Source of the DNA: Bin87 sp965203195 | GTDB lineage: Bacteria; Chloroflexota; Dehalococcoidia; Lucifugimonadales; UBA3495 | Reading direction: 5' to 3' | DNA length: 64,000 nt | Assembly: GCA_965203195.1 (NCBI GenBank) | Contig: OZ241860.1 | Location: 1,240,001-1,304,000 of the forward strand | Part shown: piece after piece, positions 48,946-58,244 of the stretch | Numbering within the stretch: the stretch's first letter is position 1 | How the letters are laid out: every line of letters begins with the position of its first letter | Notes under the pieces: model-generated | The model's input: only the letters and a program-made list of their open reading frames with translations | What the model was told of the DNA's origin: nothing | Database searches by the model: none | Position numbers and translations under genes: made by a program

Positions 48946-49232
48946 CGGCGTGGTTACATTGGCGGCAGTTTCGTCGCCGCCGGCTTTATCGCCTGGGGTT
49001 GTTTCAAAGCAAGGAGTTGGCGATGTCAATCGCAGATTGGATTAACGACCGGCGCGCCAAAGACCGTGCCAAGCTGATTGCCCAAGGCTACGACCAGGGC
49101 TACAAGCAAGGCTATGCTGATGCCCGCAGCGGCCGTTCGCGCCGGATAGCGGCGACGGGTAGCGACCAGCCCGGCCCGGCTGCTCCGCCGCCCCTTCGCC
49201 CGCGCCGCCGTCGCTCCCGCGGCCGCCCGTAA
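48942..49232 (+). pseudogene. Truncated duplicate of the two-helix membrane gene
   Basis: It matches 48445-48822 but lacks about 71 bp (equivalent to 48464-48534), joining GGTTACATT directly to GGCGGCAGTTTCG. The first helix is gone and the frame is disturbed before ELAMSIADWINDRRAKDRAKLIAQGYDQG. Translation could start at the ATG at 49023 (70 residues), giving only the soluble tail. It ends six bases before tldD. Confidence 0.65.
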
Positions 49233-49237
49233 CGCCT

Positions 49238-50698
49238 ATGGACGCTATTATCGCCACCGCCCTGGACACCGCCCGGCAGCGCGGGGCGCAGTATGCCGAC
49301 ATCCGCCTGGTGTTCAACCGGGAACAGCGCATCGTGGTCCGCAACGGCGTGGTGGAAACGATGACGGCGGACGAATCGGCCGGCCTGGGCATCCGCGCGC
49401 TGTATGACGGGGCTTGGGGGTTCGCCGCCACGCGGGATTTGACGACGGCCGCCGCCGATGCCACCGCCGGCCAGGCGGCGCAGATCGCGCGCGCCTCGGC
49501 GCGGCAGAACGGGCCGGGCCGGCCGGCGTCGGCCCTGCTGGGGCCGCCCGTAACCAGTCGGGGCCGCTACGCCACGCCTGTTGCCATTGACCCTTTCACC
49601 GCCGTATCTCTGGACGACAAGCTGGCGCTGCTGCTGGCCGCCGACGCCGCAATGGCCGCCGTGCCCCAAATCAGCGCCCGTATGGGCAACCTGGTCTTTA
49701 TCCGGGAGGAACGCGCTTTCGCCAATACCGAGGGCGCGCTGGTCAGTCAAACCATCTGCGAAGCCGGCGGCGGCGTGCAGGCTACTGCCCGGGGCGAGGG
49801 CGAAATCCAGCGCCGTTCCTACCCCCAGTCCCACGGACGGCAGCAGGGCAGCGCCGGCTGGGAATACATCGCTGCGATGGACCTGCCGGGCAATGCGGAA
49901 CGCACCGCCGCGGAAGCCGCCGAACTGCTCACCGCCCCCCATTGCCCCGCGGACATCACTACCGACCTGATTATTGACGGCAGCCAGCTGGCGTTGCAGA
50001 TACACGAATCCTGCGGCCACGCCGTGGAGCTGGACCGGGCGCTGGGCGAGGAAGCCTCTTTTGCCGGCACCTCTTTTCTGACCCCCGACCTACTACATAA
50101 CTTCCGGTACGGTTCCGAGCAGGTTAACATCGTGGCCGACAGCGCCGGCGCCACCGGGCTGGGAACTTTCGGGTGGGACGATGAGGGCATTCCCGCCGGG
50201 AGTTCCGACATTATTCGCAACGGCGTTTTCGTGGGCTATCTGATGTCCCGCGAGGCGGCGGCGCGGCTGGGGCTGGCGTCCAACGGGTGTATGCGGGCGG
50301 CATCGTGGAACCGCATCCCCCTGATACGGATGACTAATGTCAGCCTACAGCCCGGCGCCTGGTCGCTGGACGACCTGATTGCCGACACCGATGATGGCAT
50401 CTACCTGGAAACGAACCGTTCCTGGTCCATTGACGACCGGCGTTACAATTTCCAGTTCGGAACGGAAATCGGGCGGGAAATCAAGGGCGGCAAACCGGGG
50501 CGGCTGCTGCGGAACTGCACTTATACGGGCATTACGCCGGAGTTCTGGCGCAGCTGCGATGCCGTGTGCGGCCCGGCGGAGTGGCAGCTGTGGGGAACGC
50601 CCCGCTGCGGGAAAGGCCAGCCGGGGCAGATTGCCCACACCAGCCACGGCGCCAGCCCGGCCCGCTTCCGCAAGGCGCGCGTCGGGGTGATGCGCTAG
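49238..50698 (+). CDS. tldD: TldD/PmbA-family metallopeptidase
   Basis: 486 residues. MDAIIATALDTARQRGAQYADIRLV is the typical N-terminus; the metal site is QIHESCGHAVELDRALGEE, with H256, E257 and H261 (HExxxH). NIVADSAGATGLGTFGWDDEG and YETNRSWSIDDRRYNFQF-like segments complete the family. TldD pairs with TldE/PmbA to cleave unfolded peptides, for example in maturation of microcin or CcdA turnover. The usual TldE gene is not adjacent. Its 5' end was also captured in the upstream duplication. Confidence 0.9.
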   Translation: MDAIIATALDTARQRGAQYADIRLVFNREQRIVVRNGVVETMTADESAGLGIRALYDGAWGFAATRDLTTAAADATAGQAAQIARASARQNGPGRPASALLGPPVTSRGRYATPVAIDPFTAVSLDDKLALLLAADAAMAAVPQISARMGNLVFIREERAFANTEGALVSQTICEAGGGVQATARGEGEIQRRSYPQSHGRQQGSAGWEYIAAMDLPGNAERTAAEAAELLTAPHCPADITTDLIIDGSQLALQIHESCGHAVELDRALGEEASFAGTSFLTPDLLHNFRYGSEQVNIVADSAGATGLGTFGWDDEGIPAGSSDIIRNGVFVGYLMSREAAARLGLASNGCMRAASWNRIPLIRMTNVSLQPGAWSLDDLIADTDDGIYLETNRSWSIDDRRYNFQFGTEIGREIKGGKPGRLLRNCTYTGITPEFWRSCDAVCGPAEWQLWGTPRCGKGQPGQIAHTSHGASPARFRKARVGVMR

Positions 50699-50786
50699 AA
50701 AGCTTTGACGGCGGCCGGGGCCGCTTTACCCGTTTATCAGGATAATGGCCGGATGCGCGGAGGCGTAAGGGGGCTGGCGTCACTGA
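50692..50786. repeat. Long direct repeat, left copy (about 93 bp)
   Basis: From GCGCTAGAAAGCTTT to GTCACT. It includes the stop codon of tldD and matches 56038-56129 at roughly 80%. It contains the palindrome AAAGCTTT and the block TTTACCCGTTTATCAG. Confidence 0.75.
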
Positions 50787-50836
50787 TGGGCGGCGAGCTT
50801 TAAATCCCGACAGGCGGATACGATAACGGAAAGGCC

Positions 50837-53800
50837 CTAGCCCCGCCGTCGTCGCCACAGCCAGACCAGCAGAGCGATAACCGCCGCCAGCAACGCGGCC
50901 AGCGCCGCCAACAGCCACAGGGGGAATAACGGGGCATCGGCCGGCGGCGACGAGGCCGGTTCGGGTGGGGGCGGCGTTCCCGTTGGCGTGGGCAAGGGCG
51001 GCAGGGTGGGCGCCGGCAAGGGCGTTGGCGTAGCGGCGGGCAGCGGCGACGGCGCGGGATTTGGCGTGGCCGGCGCGGTCGGCGTGGCACGCGCGGCAGC
51101 AACCGGCGCAGCGGTTGGGGTTGGGACCGGAGTCAGGGTTGGAGTCGGGATCGGCTTCGGTGCTGCTGTGGGCGTTGGTGTTGGCGCCGGTGTCGACCCG
51201 CTGTGGGCATTGGAGTTGGCGCTGGAAGCGGCGGCGAGGGTGTTGGAACCGGGCGCCGGGGTAGCCGCCGCGGGGAGCACCGGGGTAGGCGTCGGCGGCG
51301 TTGGAACCAGCGTCGGCATCGGAGTTGGGGTAGCGGATGGCGGCCCATTGTCCCCTCCGCTACTCCAGGCGTGAGTTGGCGCCGGGGTTGGCGTAGGCAT
51401 TGGGGTTGGCGCTGGCGCTGCGGCCGCGACTGGCGCCGGCGTTGGTATCGGCGTAGGCGTAGGCACCGGGGTTGGTGTAGGGGCAGGCGTCGGTGTCGGA
51501 GTTGGCGCCGGGGTTGGCATAGCGGTGGGAGTCGGTGTAGGAGCAGGCGTTGGCGCCGGGGTTGGCGTAGCGGTCGGCGGCGGTGTAGGCGTCGGCGTAG
51601 TGGTCGGCAGCGGTGTAGGCGTCGGCGGCGGTGTCGGGGTTGGCGTAGCGGTGGGCACCGGCGTGGGTGTGGGCGTCGGCGGCGCGGCTTCCGGCGCGGG
51701 CGGCAGCGTGGGCGTTGGCGACGGCTGTAGATCCGGGGGCGGGATTGATGTCCCCTTGTCGTCGTCCAGCACCGACACCGACAAATCCGAAGTCACTCCC
51801 TCGTAGAAAGCGTCGTCCGACTTGGCGCGGTGGGCGATGAAGGCCGCTTCGTCGCGGGTGTCGTCATCGGCCAGTCCGATAATCCTGATGGCGCGAGTAG
51901 CGCTCCAGTTCGAGGCGTCAAAGACGACAGCGACGCTTTCGGAAGTCCGGGAATTGGGGCCCAGGGCGAGACGCAGGGCGCCGGCGTCGGAAACCCGGGC
52001 CGTAACGGTAACCGCCGCCATAGGCCGGTCGGCAAGGCGCAAGCGGTATTCCGTCCGTCCGCCCTCGGTGACGGTCAACGAGTTGGGGGCAAAGGTCAGG
52101 CCGGCGGAGCGGTCGTCATCGGCGATGGTCAGCATTGCCGTCGCATGGTCCGTACTTACGCCGTCCTCGTCGGTGTTGATGGCCGTGGCGGATACGCGGG
52201 CCTGCCGGTCGGGGGTGTCCACATTGTTGTCCAGGGCGGTGATGGTTACGGCGCCGGAGCTGGCGGTCTGGCCGGCGGGGATAGTCAAAGTGGCGCCATC
52301 CTGCCGGCAGTCGTCATCGGTGGACGGCGGAACGGGCGCCGTGGTCACGGTTATCGTGGTGGCGGCGGGCGAGGGGGCGGTCAAACGGGCGGTGACTACG
52401 CTGACGCCGCCATTCTCGCGAATGACGGACGGCGTCAGGGTAAGGACAACATCGGGCGGGTCATCGTCCGCCAGCGCAATGGTATAGGTATCGGCGGCCG
52501 CCAGGGTCAGGTTGGCTACATCGGGCGCGCCTACGCCGGCGACGGATACCAGGACGGTTTCGTCAACATTGTCGCGGGTGTTGTCGCGGGGGGTGATGAC
52601 CAGAGTGGCATTGGCGCTATTGGCGCCGCTGGGGATAGCGAAAGCGGGCGGGGGCGTGGCGGCAAAGCCGACGGCGCCGGCTGTTCCGCTGGCGCTGGTG
52701 GCGAGGCGCAGGTTGCGGGCTACCGGACGGTCGGCGGCGGGGCTGCCGTCAATGTCGTGTCCCGCCGCCCAGACCGCGCCGGCGTCCAGGGCGACAGTGA
52801 CGACGATGCTGGTGGCGCCGGCGTCCTCGGCGATGGCGGCGGGCAGGCCGGTGAGGGTAACCGCGCCGGCCAGCCGGTTGCCGGCCAGTTTCAGCTGGGT
52901 CAGGCCGGTTAATGACGCCAGTTGCGAGGGGATGACGCCGGCCAGCCGGTTGTCGTGCAGCCACAGATGGGTCAGGGCGGACAGCTGGCCCAGTTCCGAC
53001 GGGATGGCGCCCTCCAGCCGGTTGCCGGACAGCACCAGATGGAGCAGGTTAGCGAGGCTGCCCAGCTGCGTGGGGATACGGCCGGTGAGCCGGTTGTCGT
53101 GCAGCCACAGATATTTCAGGTCCGACAATTGCCCCAGTTCGGGCGGGATGGCGCCTTCCAGGCGGTTGCCGGACAACACCAGCGTTTGCAGCGCCGCCTG
53201 GCTGCCCAGTTCGGCGGGTATGGCGCCGGTCAAGCGGTTATTGCGCAGGTTGAGGGTGACCAGGCGGTGCGTGGCGTTGTTCATAGCGTCCACGGTTTTG
53301 CCGGCGTTGCCCAGTTCGGGCGGTATGGAACCTTCCAGCAAGTTGAACCGCAGAGCCAGCACCGCCAGGTTGGACAGGTTGCCGAGTTCGGGCGGGATGT
53401 TTCCGGTCAGACGGTTGCGCTCCAGCCACAGACTATTAAGTTGGGACAAGTTGCCGAATTCGGGCGGGATGCTTCCGGTCAGACGGTTGTTCTCCAGCCG
53501 CATAATCCGCAAGGCGGAGAGGCTGCCCAGCTCTTTGGGCAGCGCGCCGTCCAGGGCGTTGTTATCCAGCCGCAGTTCCTGCAACACGGTCAACTGCCCC
53601 AACTCTTTGGGGATAGCTCCGGTGAGGCCGGTAGAGATTACCGTATTGTCGTCCGGGTCCAGGTGGCGGTTTTTGTGCAAGTCCAGCTTGATCAGCCGGG
53701 ACAGGTTGCCCAGTTCTTTGGGTATGGGGCCGTAAAGACGGTTCTCTCTGATAATGATTTCATCCACCCGGGTCAACCCGCCCAGCTCTTTGGGCAGAGG

Positions 53801-54457
53801 GCCGACAAGACGGTTGTTGTACAAATACAGCTTTTCCAGTTGCGACAGACCGCCCAATTCTTTGGGCAAAGAGCCGGAAAGTTGGTTATAAGACAGGTTG
53901 AGATAGGTCAGCTGGGACAGCTGCCCCAGTTCCGGCGGGATGCTTCCGGTCAGTTGGTTGCCTTCCAGGGACAGTGATTCCAGGGCGGACAGGTTGCCCA
54001 GAGCCGCCGGGATCGTGCCATTCAGTTTGGTTCCCGACGGCAGGTAGACGTTGTTCGGGCGCACGGTAGTGATCAGGTGGCGGGCGTTGGGGTCGGTGTT
54101 TCCCGGATCCGAGGTGATGACGATGCCCGTCCAGCTGGCCAGGGCCAGGTCTTTGCTCCAATTCAGGGTGGTAGTTCCGCGCAGGGTATCCCGGGCGGCC
54201 AGCAGGACATCGCAGTCGGCCACGATGGGGACGGTGGCGGCAGTGGCGGTGTCATAGGCAACCAGGGCGGCGCTGTTCAGGCACTGGCCGCCGCCGCTCT
54301 GGGCGCGGGCGGCCGGCGGCAGATCCGCCAGCGTCACTGCGGCCGCCAACAGGAGCAGGATGGCGCCGGCAGCCGCCAGCGTGGTTCTGCGGAAACCGGA
54401 CGGCCTATGCCTGCCTAGCGCAGAGTCGGGGGGAGGGGGGGCATATTGAACTGGCAT
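50837..54457 (-). CDS. Large LRR / Calx-beta-like surface protein
   Basis: 1206 residues. The signal peptide region (after 25 polar residues, TTLAAAGAILLLLAAAVTLADLPPAARA) leads to an N-terminal cap with Cys, then about 17 leucine-rich repeats of 24 residues (LSQLTYLNLSYNQLSGSLPKELGG; consensus L..L..L.L..N.L.G.IP.ELG.) to about residue 540. Three Calx-beta-like beta-sandwich units follow (ARNLRLATSASGTAG; VLTLTPSVIRENGG; LTVTEGGRTEYRLRL). About 200 residues of Thr/Pro-rich spacer precede a C-terminal membrane helix (LFPLWLLAALAALLAAVIALLVWLW) and a basic RRRRG end. It is an outward-facing, membrane-anchored adhesin-like rod. The LRR type is like plant/eukaryotic and sponge-symbiont LRRs. Confidence 0.85.
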   Translation of the reverse strand: MPVQYAPPPPDSALGRHRPSGFRRTTLAAAGAILLLLAAAVTLADLPPAARAQSGGGQCLNSAALVAYDTATAATVPIVADCDVLLAARDTLRGTTTLNWSKDLALASWTGIVITSDPGNTDPNARHLITTVRPNNVYLPSGTKLNGTIPAALGNLSALESLSLEGNQLTGSIPPELGQLSQLTYLNLSYNQLSGSLPKELGGLSQLEKLYLYNNRLVGPLPKELGGLTRVDEIIIRENRLYGPIPKELGNLSRLIKLDLHKNRHLDPDDNTVISTGLTGAIPKELGQLTVLQELRLDNNALDGALPKELGSLSALRIMRLENNRLTGSIPPEFGNLSQLNSLWLERNRLTGNIPPELGNLSNLAVLALRFNLLEGSIPPELGNAGKTVDAMNNATHRLVTLNLRNNRLTGAIPAELGSQAALQTLVLSGNRLEGAIPPELGQLSDLKYLWLHDNRLTGRIPTQLGSLANLLHLVLSGNRLEGAIPSELGQLSALTHLWLHDNRLAGVIPSQLASLTGLTQLKLAGNRLAGAVTLTGLPAAIAEDAGATSIVVTVALDAGAVWAAGHDIDGSPAADRPVARNLRLATSASGTAGAVGFAATPPPAFAIPSGANSANATLVITPRDNTRDNVDETVLVSVAGVGAPDVANLTLAAADTYTIALADDDPPDVVLTLTPSVIRENGGVSVVTARLTAPSPAATTITVTTAPVPPSTDDDCRQDGATLTIPAGQTASSGAVTITALDNNVDTPDRQARVSATAINTDEDGVSTDHATAMLTIADDDRSAGLTFAPNSLTVTEGGRTEYRLRLADRPMAAVTVTARVSDAGALRLALGPNSRTSESVAVVFDASNWSATRAIRIIGLADDDTRDEAAFIAHRAKSDDAFYEGVTSDLSVSVLDDDKGTSIPPPDLQPSPTPTLPPAPEAAPPTPTPTPVPTATPTPTPPPTPTPLPTTTPTPTPPPTATPTPAPTPAPTPTPTAMPTPAPTPTPTPAPTPTPVPTPTPIPTPAPVAAAAPAPTPMPTPTPAPTHAWSSGGDNGPPSATPTPMPTLVPTPPTPTPVLPAAATPAPGSNTLAAASSANSNAHSGSTPAPTPTPTAAPKPIPTPTLTPVPTPTAAPVAAARATPTAPATPNPAPSPLPAATPTPLPAPTLPPLPTPTGTPPPPEPASSPPADAPLFPLWLLAALAALLAAVIALLVWLWRRRRG

Positions 54458-54565
54458 ACTTGAGAGTCAAAGGGAATCGCCAAGACACCGCAGCCCGGTT
54501 TGACGCCAACCTGCCGGCCGGCGGCATCCGGGCGCGGCCAGCAGCGCAGCAACGATTTAGGCATC

Positions 54566-54595
54566 TTATACGCCGCCGGGCCGGCTGATGTCAAC
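54566..54595 (-). promoter_or_regulatory. Sigma70-type promoter of the LRR protein
   Basis: TTGACA (54595-54590), an 18-bp spacer and TATAAG (54571-54566) on the minus strand, 109 bp before the ATG. The rest of the 54458-54824 interval holds no gene I can support. Confidence 0.65.
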
Positions 54596-54824
54596 CGAAG
54601 CCGGCGCCGGCGCGGTGTTTTCCGGTTTTGCCTGGCGCCGTTGTTCCGCATTCCGTATTCTACATACCATCGCAAGGTGGAATGCGATTTGGGGCCGGCA
54701 AGGGGCAGAGCGCCACCGGCATAGTGGCCTTGCGGCATCGGAGGGGGGCGGAATCAGATGCCGGCCCCGGATTGTCTCCGAGGCCGGCAGCGGGGCGGGC
54801 GCTCTTTCCGGGGCGCTGCCCGTT

Positions 54825-55178
54825 TTACTCCGGGGCCAGTTCCGCATACAGGCGGTCGGTTTTGGCGGCCATAATGAAGTCGTTCCGGTGCAGGTTGCGG
54901 ATTTTGTGCGTCCACCAGGTTACGGCGACGCGGCCCCATTCGGTGGTCAGGCGGGGGTGATGGCCCTCGGCTTCGGCCAGTTCGCCCAAAGCGTTGGTGA
55001 AGGCCAGGGCGTCGACAAAGGTGCGGAACCGGAAGGCGCGGTCCAGCTTGGGGACGCCGCTTTCGTCGACCAGTGCCCATTCGGCGACGGCGGGATGCAG
55101 CGCGGCGATTTCGTCGGCGGTGACCGGCGGGGAATCGCGGCGGCAGGCGGTGCATTTGGCGCGGTAGAGTTCGGTCAT
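54825..55178 (-). CDS. phhB: Pterin-4-alpha-carbinolamine dehydratase
   Basis: 117 residues. The catalytic block is LGELAEAEGHHPRLTTEWGRVAVTWWTHKIRNLHRNDFIMAAKTDRL, containing the conserved E-x-H-H-P, W-T-H and D-F-x-x-A of the PCD family. It dehydrates 4a-hydroxytetrahydrobiopterin to recycle the cofactor. Upstream residues ALHPAVAEWALVDESGVPKLDRAFRFRTFVDALAF are typical. Cys at the N-terminus (YRAKCTACRRDSPP) suggests a small metal site or disulfide found in some members. Start at 55178; no strong ribosome binding site. No phenylalanine hydroxylase is in the window. Confidence 0.88.
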   Translation of the reverse strand: MTELYRAKCTACRRDSPPVTADEIAALHPAVAEWALVDESGVPKLDRAFRFRTFVDALAFTNALGELAEAEGHHPRLTTEWGRVAVTWWTHKIRNLHRNDFIMAAKTDRLYAELAPE

Positions 55179-56037
55179 ATCGGGATTGTCCCCCTGGTTT
55201 GGCTGGGAGCGGGCGGAACAGCCGGAACGGTGATCCGGCCGGCCGGCGGCGCTGGCGGGCGCCCAGTGTAGCACAGCGCGATAGGTGGCATAACGCGGCG
55301 TGGCGCGCCGGGCCGGGCAGCGTTTCCAGAGGGGGCCGGCTACCGGGGCAGTTCCGGTTAGGAGGGCGGTTCCGGCGGACAGGGACATCGCGGCGGGCGG
55401 CGGCGGGGTGGTGGCGACAAGGTGGTTGTCATTGGAAGGCAGCTCCTTTTCGGTAGGTTAGGCGATTGACGGTTTGAAAGTTGACGGGCAATCGACGGTT
55501 GGCGGTTGACGGATGATTGATGAGGGACACCGGGGGGTTGTCCGGACGGCCGGATTCCAGGTTGTCGGCGCTACGGCCTGAGAGCGTAACGCGTGAGTTT
55601 CGTCCTAGTTTTCCGTGTCCCGGACGGACTTACGGCAAGCAAAAGCAGGTTCAGGGCCTGCTCCGGCGAGCCGGTTGGCTCATCCGGCACGGCACGGTGG
55701 TGACATCCGCTGGCTGGCACAGAACTACACGGGCCGTACGATACATACAGCGACGAAGCAGGACCAGCTGCATAAGGATTCCGACAAAGGGTTAGGCCGT
55801 TTTCCTGGCGGGCCGGCCAGCCCGAATTTTCCCCCGGTGTGGGTGTGATGCGGTTGGTAGGCCGGTGGACGCCGCTGGCCGGCGGCGCCTACGCAGCCAT
55901 TTGATAGCGTGACGCGGTTGAGTGATCGTCGGTCGGTGGACAGGGTTGTCCGGTTGGGTTCACACAAAAGCGAAGCCTGTTGCCGCCGCGGTGCCCGTCG
56001 TACGCCGGGAGTGGTGGCGGTGGCCGTCCGGTATAGC
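55179..56037. other. Long non-coding interval upstream of phhB, with repeats and hairpins
   Basis: I see no credible gene here: the open frames lack ribosome binding sites and have biased composition. Contents: GACGG-containing degenerate direct repeats (55468, 55483, 55494, 55508); short hairpins such as GAGCC-GGTT-GGCTC near 55670; a nested CCGG pairing; and a GC-rich block to 56037. It could hold a structured RNA, but I could not match it to RNase P RNA, tmRNA or SRP RNA. Confidence 0.4.
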
Positions 56038-56129
56038 GCGCTAGAAAGCTTTGCCGGCGGCCGGGCTGCTTTACCCGCTTATCAGTATAGTGTACGGATG
56101 TACGGGGGCGCAAGGGGGCAAAAGTCACT
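56038..56129. repeat. Long direct repeat, right copy (about 92 bp)
   Basis: GCGCTAGAAAGCTTT to GTCACT, matching 50692-50786 in the same orientation. Read on the minus strand both copies share an ORF fragment containing HY.DKRVK, suggesting a dispersed repeat family in this genome. Confidence 0.75.
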
Positions 56130-56388
56130 ATTGCGGATCCGATTTTTTGGATTTGGGCATCGGCGTAGCAGCTCTGTCGCTTCCAATGCCGGCTCCGGGT
56201 TTATAGCCCGGCGGGTGGCGCCGGCGGGAATGGGGCAAAAGCGCCCGGATCCGGCCGGCCCCGGAAAGACGGTTGGCAGGCCGGCAACGATGCGGGGGAT
56301 TTGACGCCGATGCGGATTTGACGCCTGGGGCGGGGATGGGCGGCATTATGCCGGCGGCGGAAAGTACCCCGGCGGCGGCGGGACAGGG

Positions 56389-56394
56389 TATAAT
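56389..56394 (+). promoter_or_regulatory. TATAAT -10-like element before glnS
   Basis: TATAAT lies 58 bp before the glnS ATG, in GGGTATAATCAG, the same local form as before cobM. A CATTATGCCGGCG motif about 45 bp upstream is also shared with the cobM region (10075). Confidence 0.45.
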
Positions 56395-56451
56395 CAGCCG
56401 GGGCGCGTTGCGCCGAATCGGGCCAACCCTGGCCAGCAGGGGACGGGGAAA

Positions 56452-58197
56452 ATGACTACGCACGAAACCGCCGCGCCGGCGACATCAGAAGTATCGGTAG
56501 CCGCAGCCGCAGCCGGGGGGGACGCTCCCGCCGATTTCATCCGCGCCATTGTCAGCGAGGACCGGGCGGCGGGGGCCTACGACGGGCGCACGGTAACCCG
56601 GTTTCCGCCGGAACCCAACGGCTACCTGCACATTGGACACGCCAAGTCGATCTGCCTCAATTTCGGCGTGGGGGAGGAGCACGAGGGGGCGCGCTGCCAT
56701 ATGCGCTTTGACGATACGAACCCCACGCGGGAGGATGTGGAGTATGTGGAGTCCATCCTGGCGGACATCCGGTGGCTGGGGTTTGACTGGGGGGCGCATT
56801 TGTACTACGCGTCCGACTATTTTGAGCAGCTGTACGAGTATGCGGAGCAGCTGATCCGGGACGGCAACGCCTATGTGGACAGCCTGACGGCGGAGGAGAT
56901 GCGGGAGTACCGGGGGACGCTGACGAAGCCGGGGCGGGAGAGTCCCTACCGGAACCGGACGGCGTCGGAAAGTCTGGAGCTGTTCCGCCGGATGCGGGCA
57001 GGGGAGTTTGCGGACGGGACTCATGTGCTGCGGGCCCGGATTGATATGGCCTCGCCCAATCTTAATATGCGGGATCCGGTGCTGTACCGCATCCGTCATG
57101 CGGAACACCATCGCACGGGGAACGAGTGGCGCATCTATCCGATGTATGATTACGCCCATTCGCTGTCCGATTCCATTGAGGGGATTACGCATTCCCTGTG
57201 CACGCTGGAGTTTGAGGATCATCGCCCGCTTTATGACTGGTGCCAGGAGGCGCTGGGAGTTTATCGCAGCCGGCAGATAGAGTTCGCGCGGCTGAATTTG
57301 ACGCGCACAGTGATGAGCAAGCGGATGCTGCGGCGTCTGGTGGAGGAGGGGTATGTGGCGGGGTGGGACGACCCGCGTATGCCGACGCTCAGCGGGCTGC
57401 GGCGGCGGGGCTATACGCCGGAGTCGATTCGCGACCTGTGCGAGAGGGTGGGGGTGGCCCGCCGGAACACGGTTACGGAGCTGGCGCTGCTGGACGCCTG
57501 CCTGCGGGAGGATCTCAACCGGCGCGCGCCCCGCCGGATGGCGGTGCTGCGTCCGCTGAAGGTGGTGATCACCAACTACCCGGAGGGCAAAAGCGAGGAG
57601 TTCGCGGCCGTCAACAACCCGGAGGACGCCGGGATGGGAACGCGACCGGTGGCTTTCGGGCGGGTGGTGTACATTGAACGGGATGACTTTATGGAGGATC
57701 CGCCGCGCCGATTTCACCGGCTGGCGCCGGGGCGGGAGGTGCGGCTGCGCTACGCCTGTCTGATTACCTGCACCGATGTGGTGAAAGATGAGGCGGGGAA
57801 TGTGGTTGAGGCGCACTGCGTGTATGACCCGGCCAGCGGCGGGGGGAACGCGCCGGACGGGCGGCGGGTGCCGGGGACGATACACTGGGTGTCGGCAACC
57901 CACGCAGTGCCGCTGGAGGCGCGGCTTTACGACAGCCTGTTCACGGATGCAGACCCGGCGGGGGCGGCGGCCGCGGCGGGGGAGGATTTTGTGTCGCGGA
58001 TCAACCCGGATTCGCTGGCGGTGGCGATGGGGCTGGGGGAGGCGGCACTGGGAAAGGCGGCGCCGGGGGAACGCTATCAGTTTGAACGGCTGGGGTATTT
58101 TTGCGTGGATGCGGATTCGCGGCCGGGGACGCCGGTGTTTAACCGGACTACTACGCTGCGGGACAGCTGGGCGCGGATCAGGCGGCAGGAGGGGTAG
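56452..58197 (+). CDS. glnS: Glutaminyl-tRNA synthetase
   Basis: 581 residues, class I synthetase that charges tRNA-Gln. HIGH motif in PPEPNGYLHIGHAKSICLNFG (about 52-72), DDTNP (catalytic Glx-type) and KMSKS-equivalent VMSKRML (about 287-293). The C-terminal beta-barrel anticodon-binding part is present through YFCVDADSRPGTPVFNRTTTLRDSWARI. FDDTNPTREDVEYVESILADIRWLG and the tRNA-contacting loops are typical of GlnRS, not GluRS. A low-complexity Ala/Thr N-terminus of about 25 residues is added. Presence of GlnRS means Gln-tRNA need not be made by GatCAB transamidation. Confidence 0.97.
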   Translation: MTTHETAAPATSEVSVAAAAAGGDAPADFIRAIVSEDRAAGAYDGRTVTRFPPEPNGYLHIGHAKSICLNFGVGEEHEGARCHMRFDDTNPTREDVEYVESILADIRWLGFDWGAHLYYASDYFEQLYEYAEQLIRDGNAYVDSLTAEEMREYRGTLTKPGRESPYRNRTASESLELFRRMRAGEFADGTHVLRARIDMASPNLNMRDPVLYRIRHAEHHRTGNEWRIYPMYDYAHSLSDSIEGITHSLCTLEFEDHRPLYDWCQEALGVYRSRQIEFARLNLTRTVMSKRMLRRLVEEGYVAGWDDPRMPTLSGLRRRGYTPESIRDLCERVGVARRNTVTELALLDACLREDLNRRAPRRMAVLRPLKVVITNYPEGKSEEFAAVNNPEDAGMGTRPVAFGRVVYIERDDFMEDPPRRFHRLAPGREVRLRYACLITCTDVVKDEAGNVVEAHCVYDPASGGGNAPDGRRVPGTIHWVSATHAVPLEARLYDSLFTDADPAGAAAAAGEDFVSRINPDSLAVAMGLGEAALGKAAPGERYQFERLGYFCVDADSRPGTPVFNRTTTLRDSWARIRRQEG

Positions 58198-58244
58198 GTG
58201 CAGGGGCAGCCGCTGCCGTGTGGGCAATCAGCCGGCGGCGCTAT

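Noticed and set aside
50532..50918. Minus-strand 128-residue open frame across the left direct repeat
   Set aside because: It overlaps the tldD 3' end and the LRR gene end. A matching fragment at 55889-56128 reflects the repeated DNA, not a conserved gene.
55560..55800. RNase P RNA, tmRNA or SRP RNA in the phhB upstream gap
   Set aside because: The hallmark segments (GAGGAAAGTCC, tRNA-like ends, the SRP GGAA tetraloop helix) are not present.
56128..56463. Minus-strand 111-residue frame before glnS
   Set aside because: Low-complexity Pro/Arg/Ala composition, overlaps the glnS start and promoter, no ribosome binding site.
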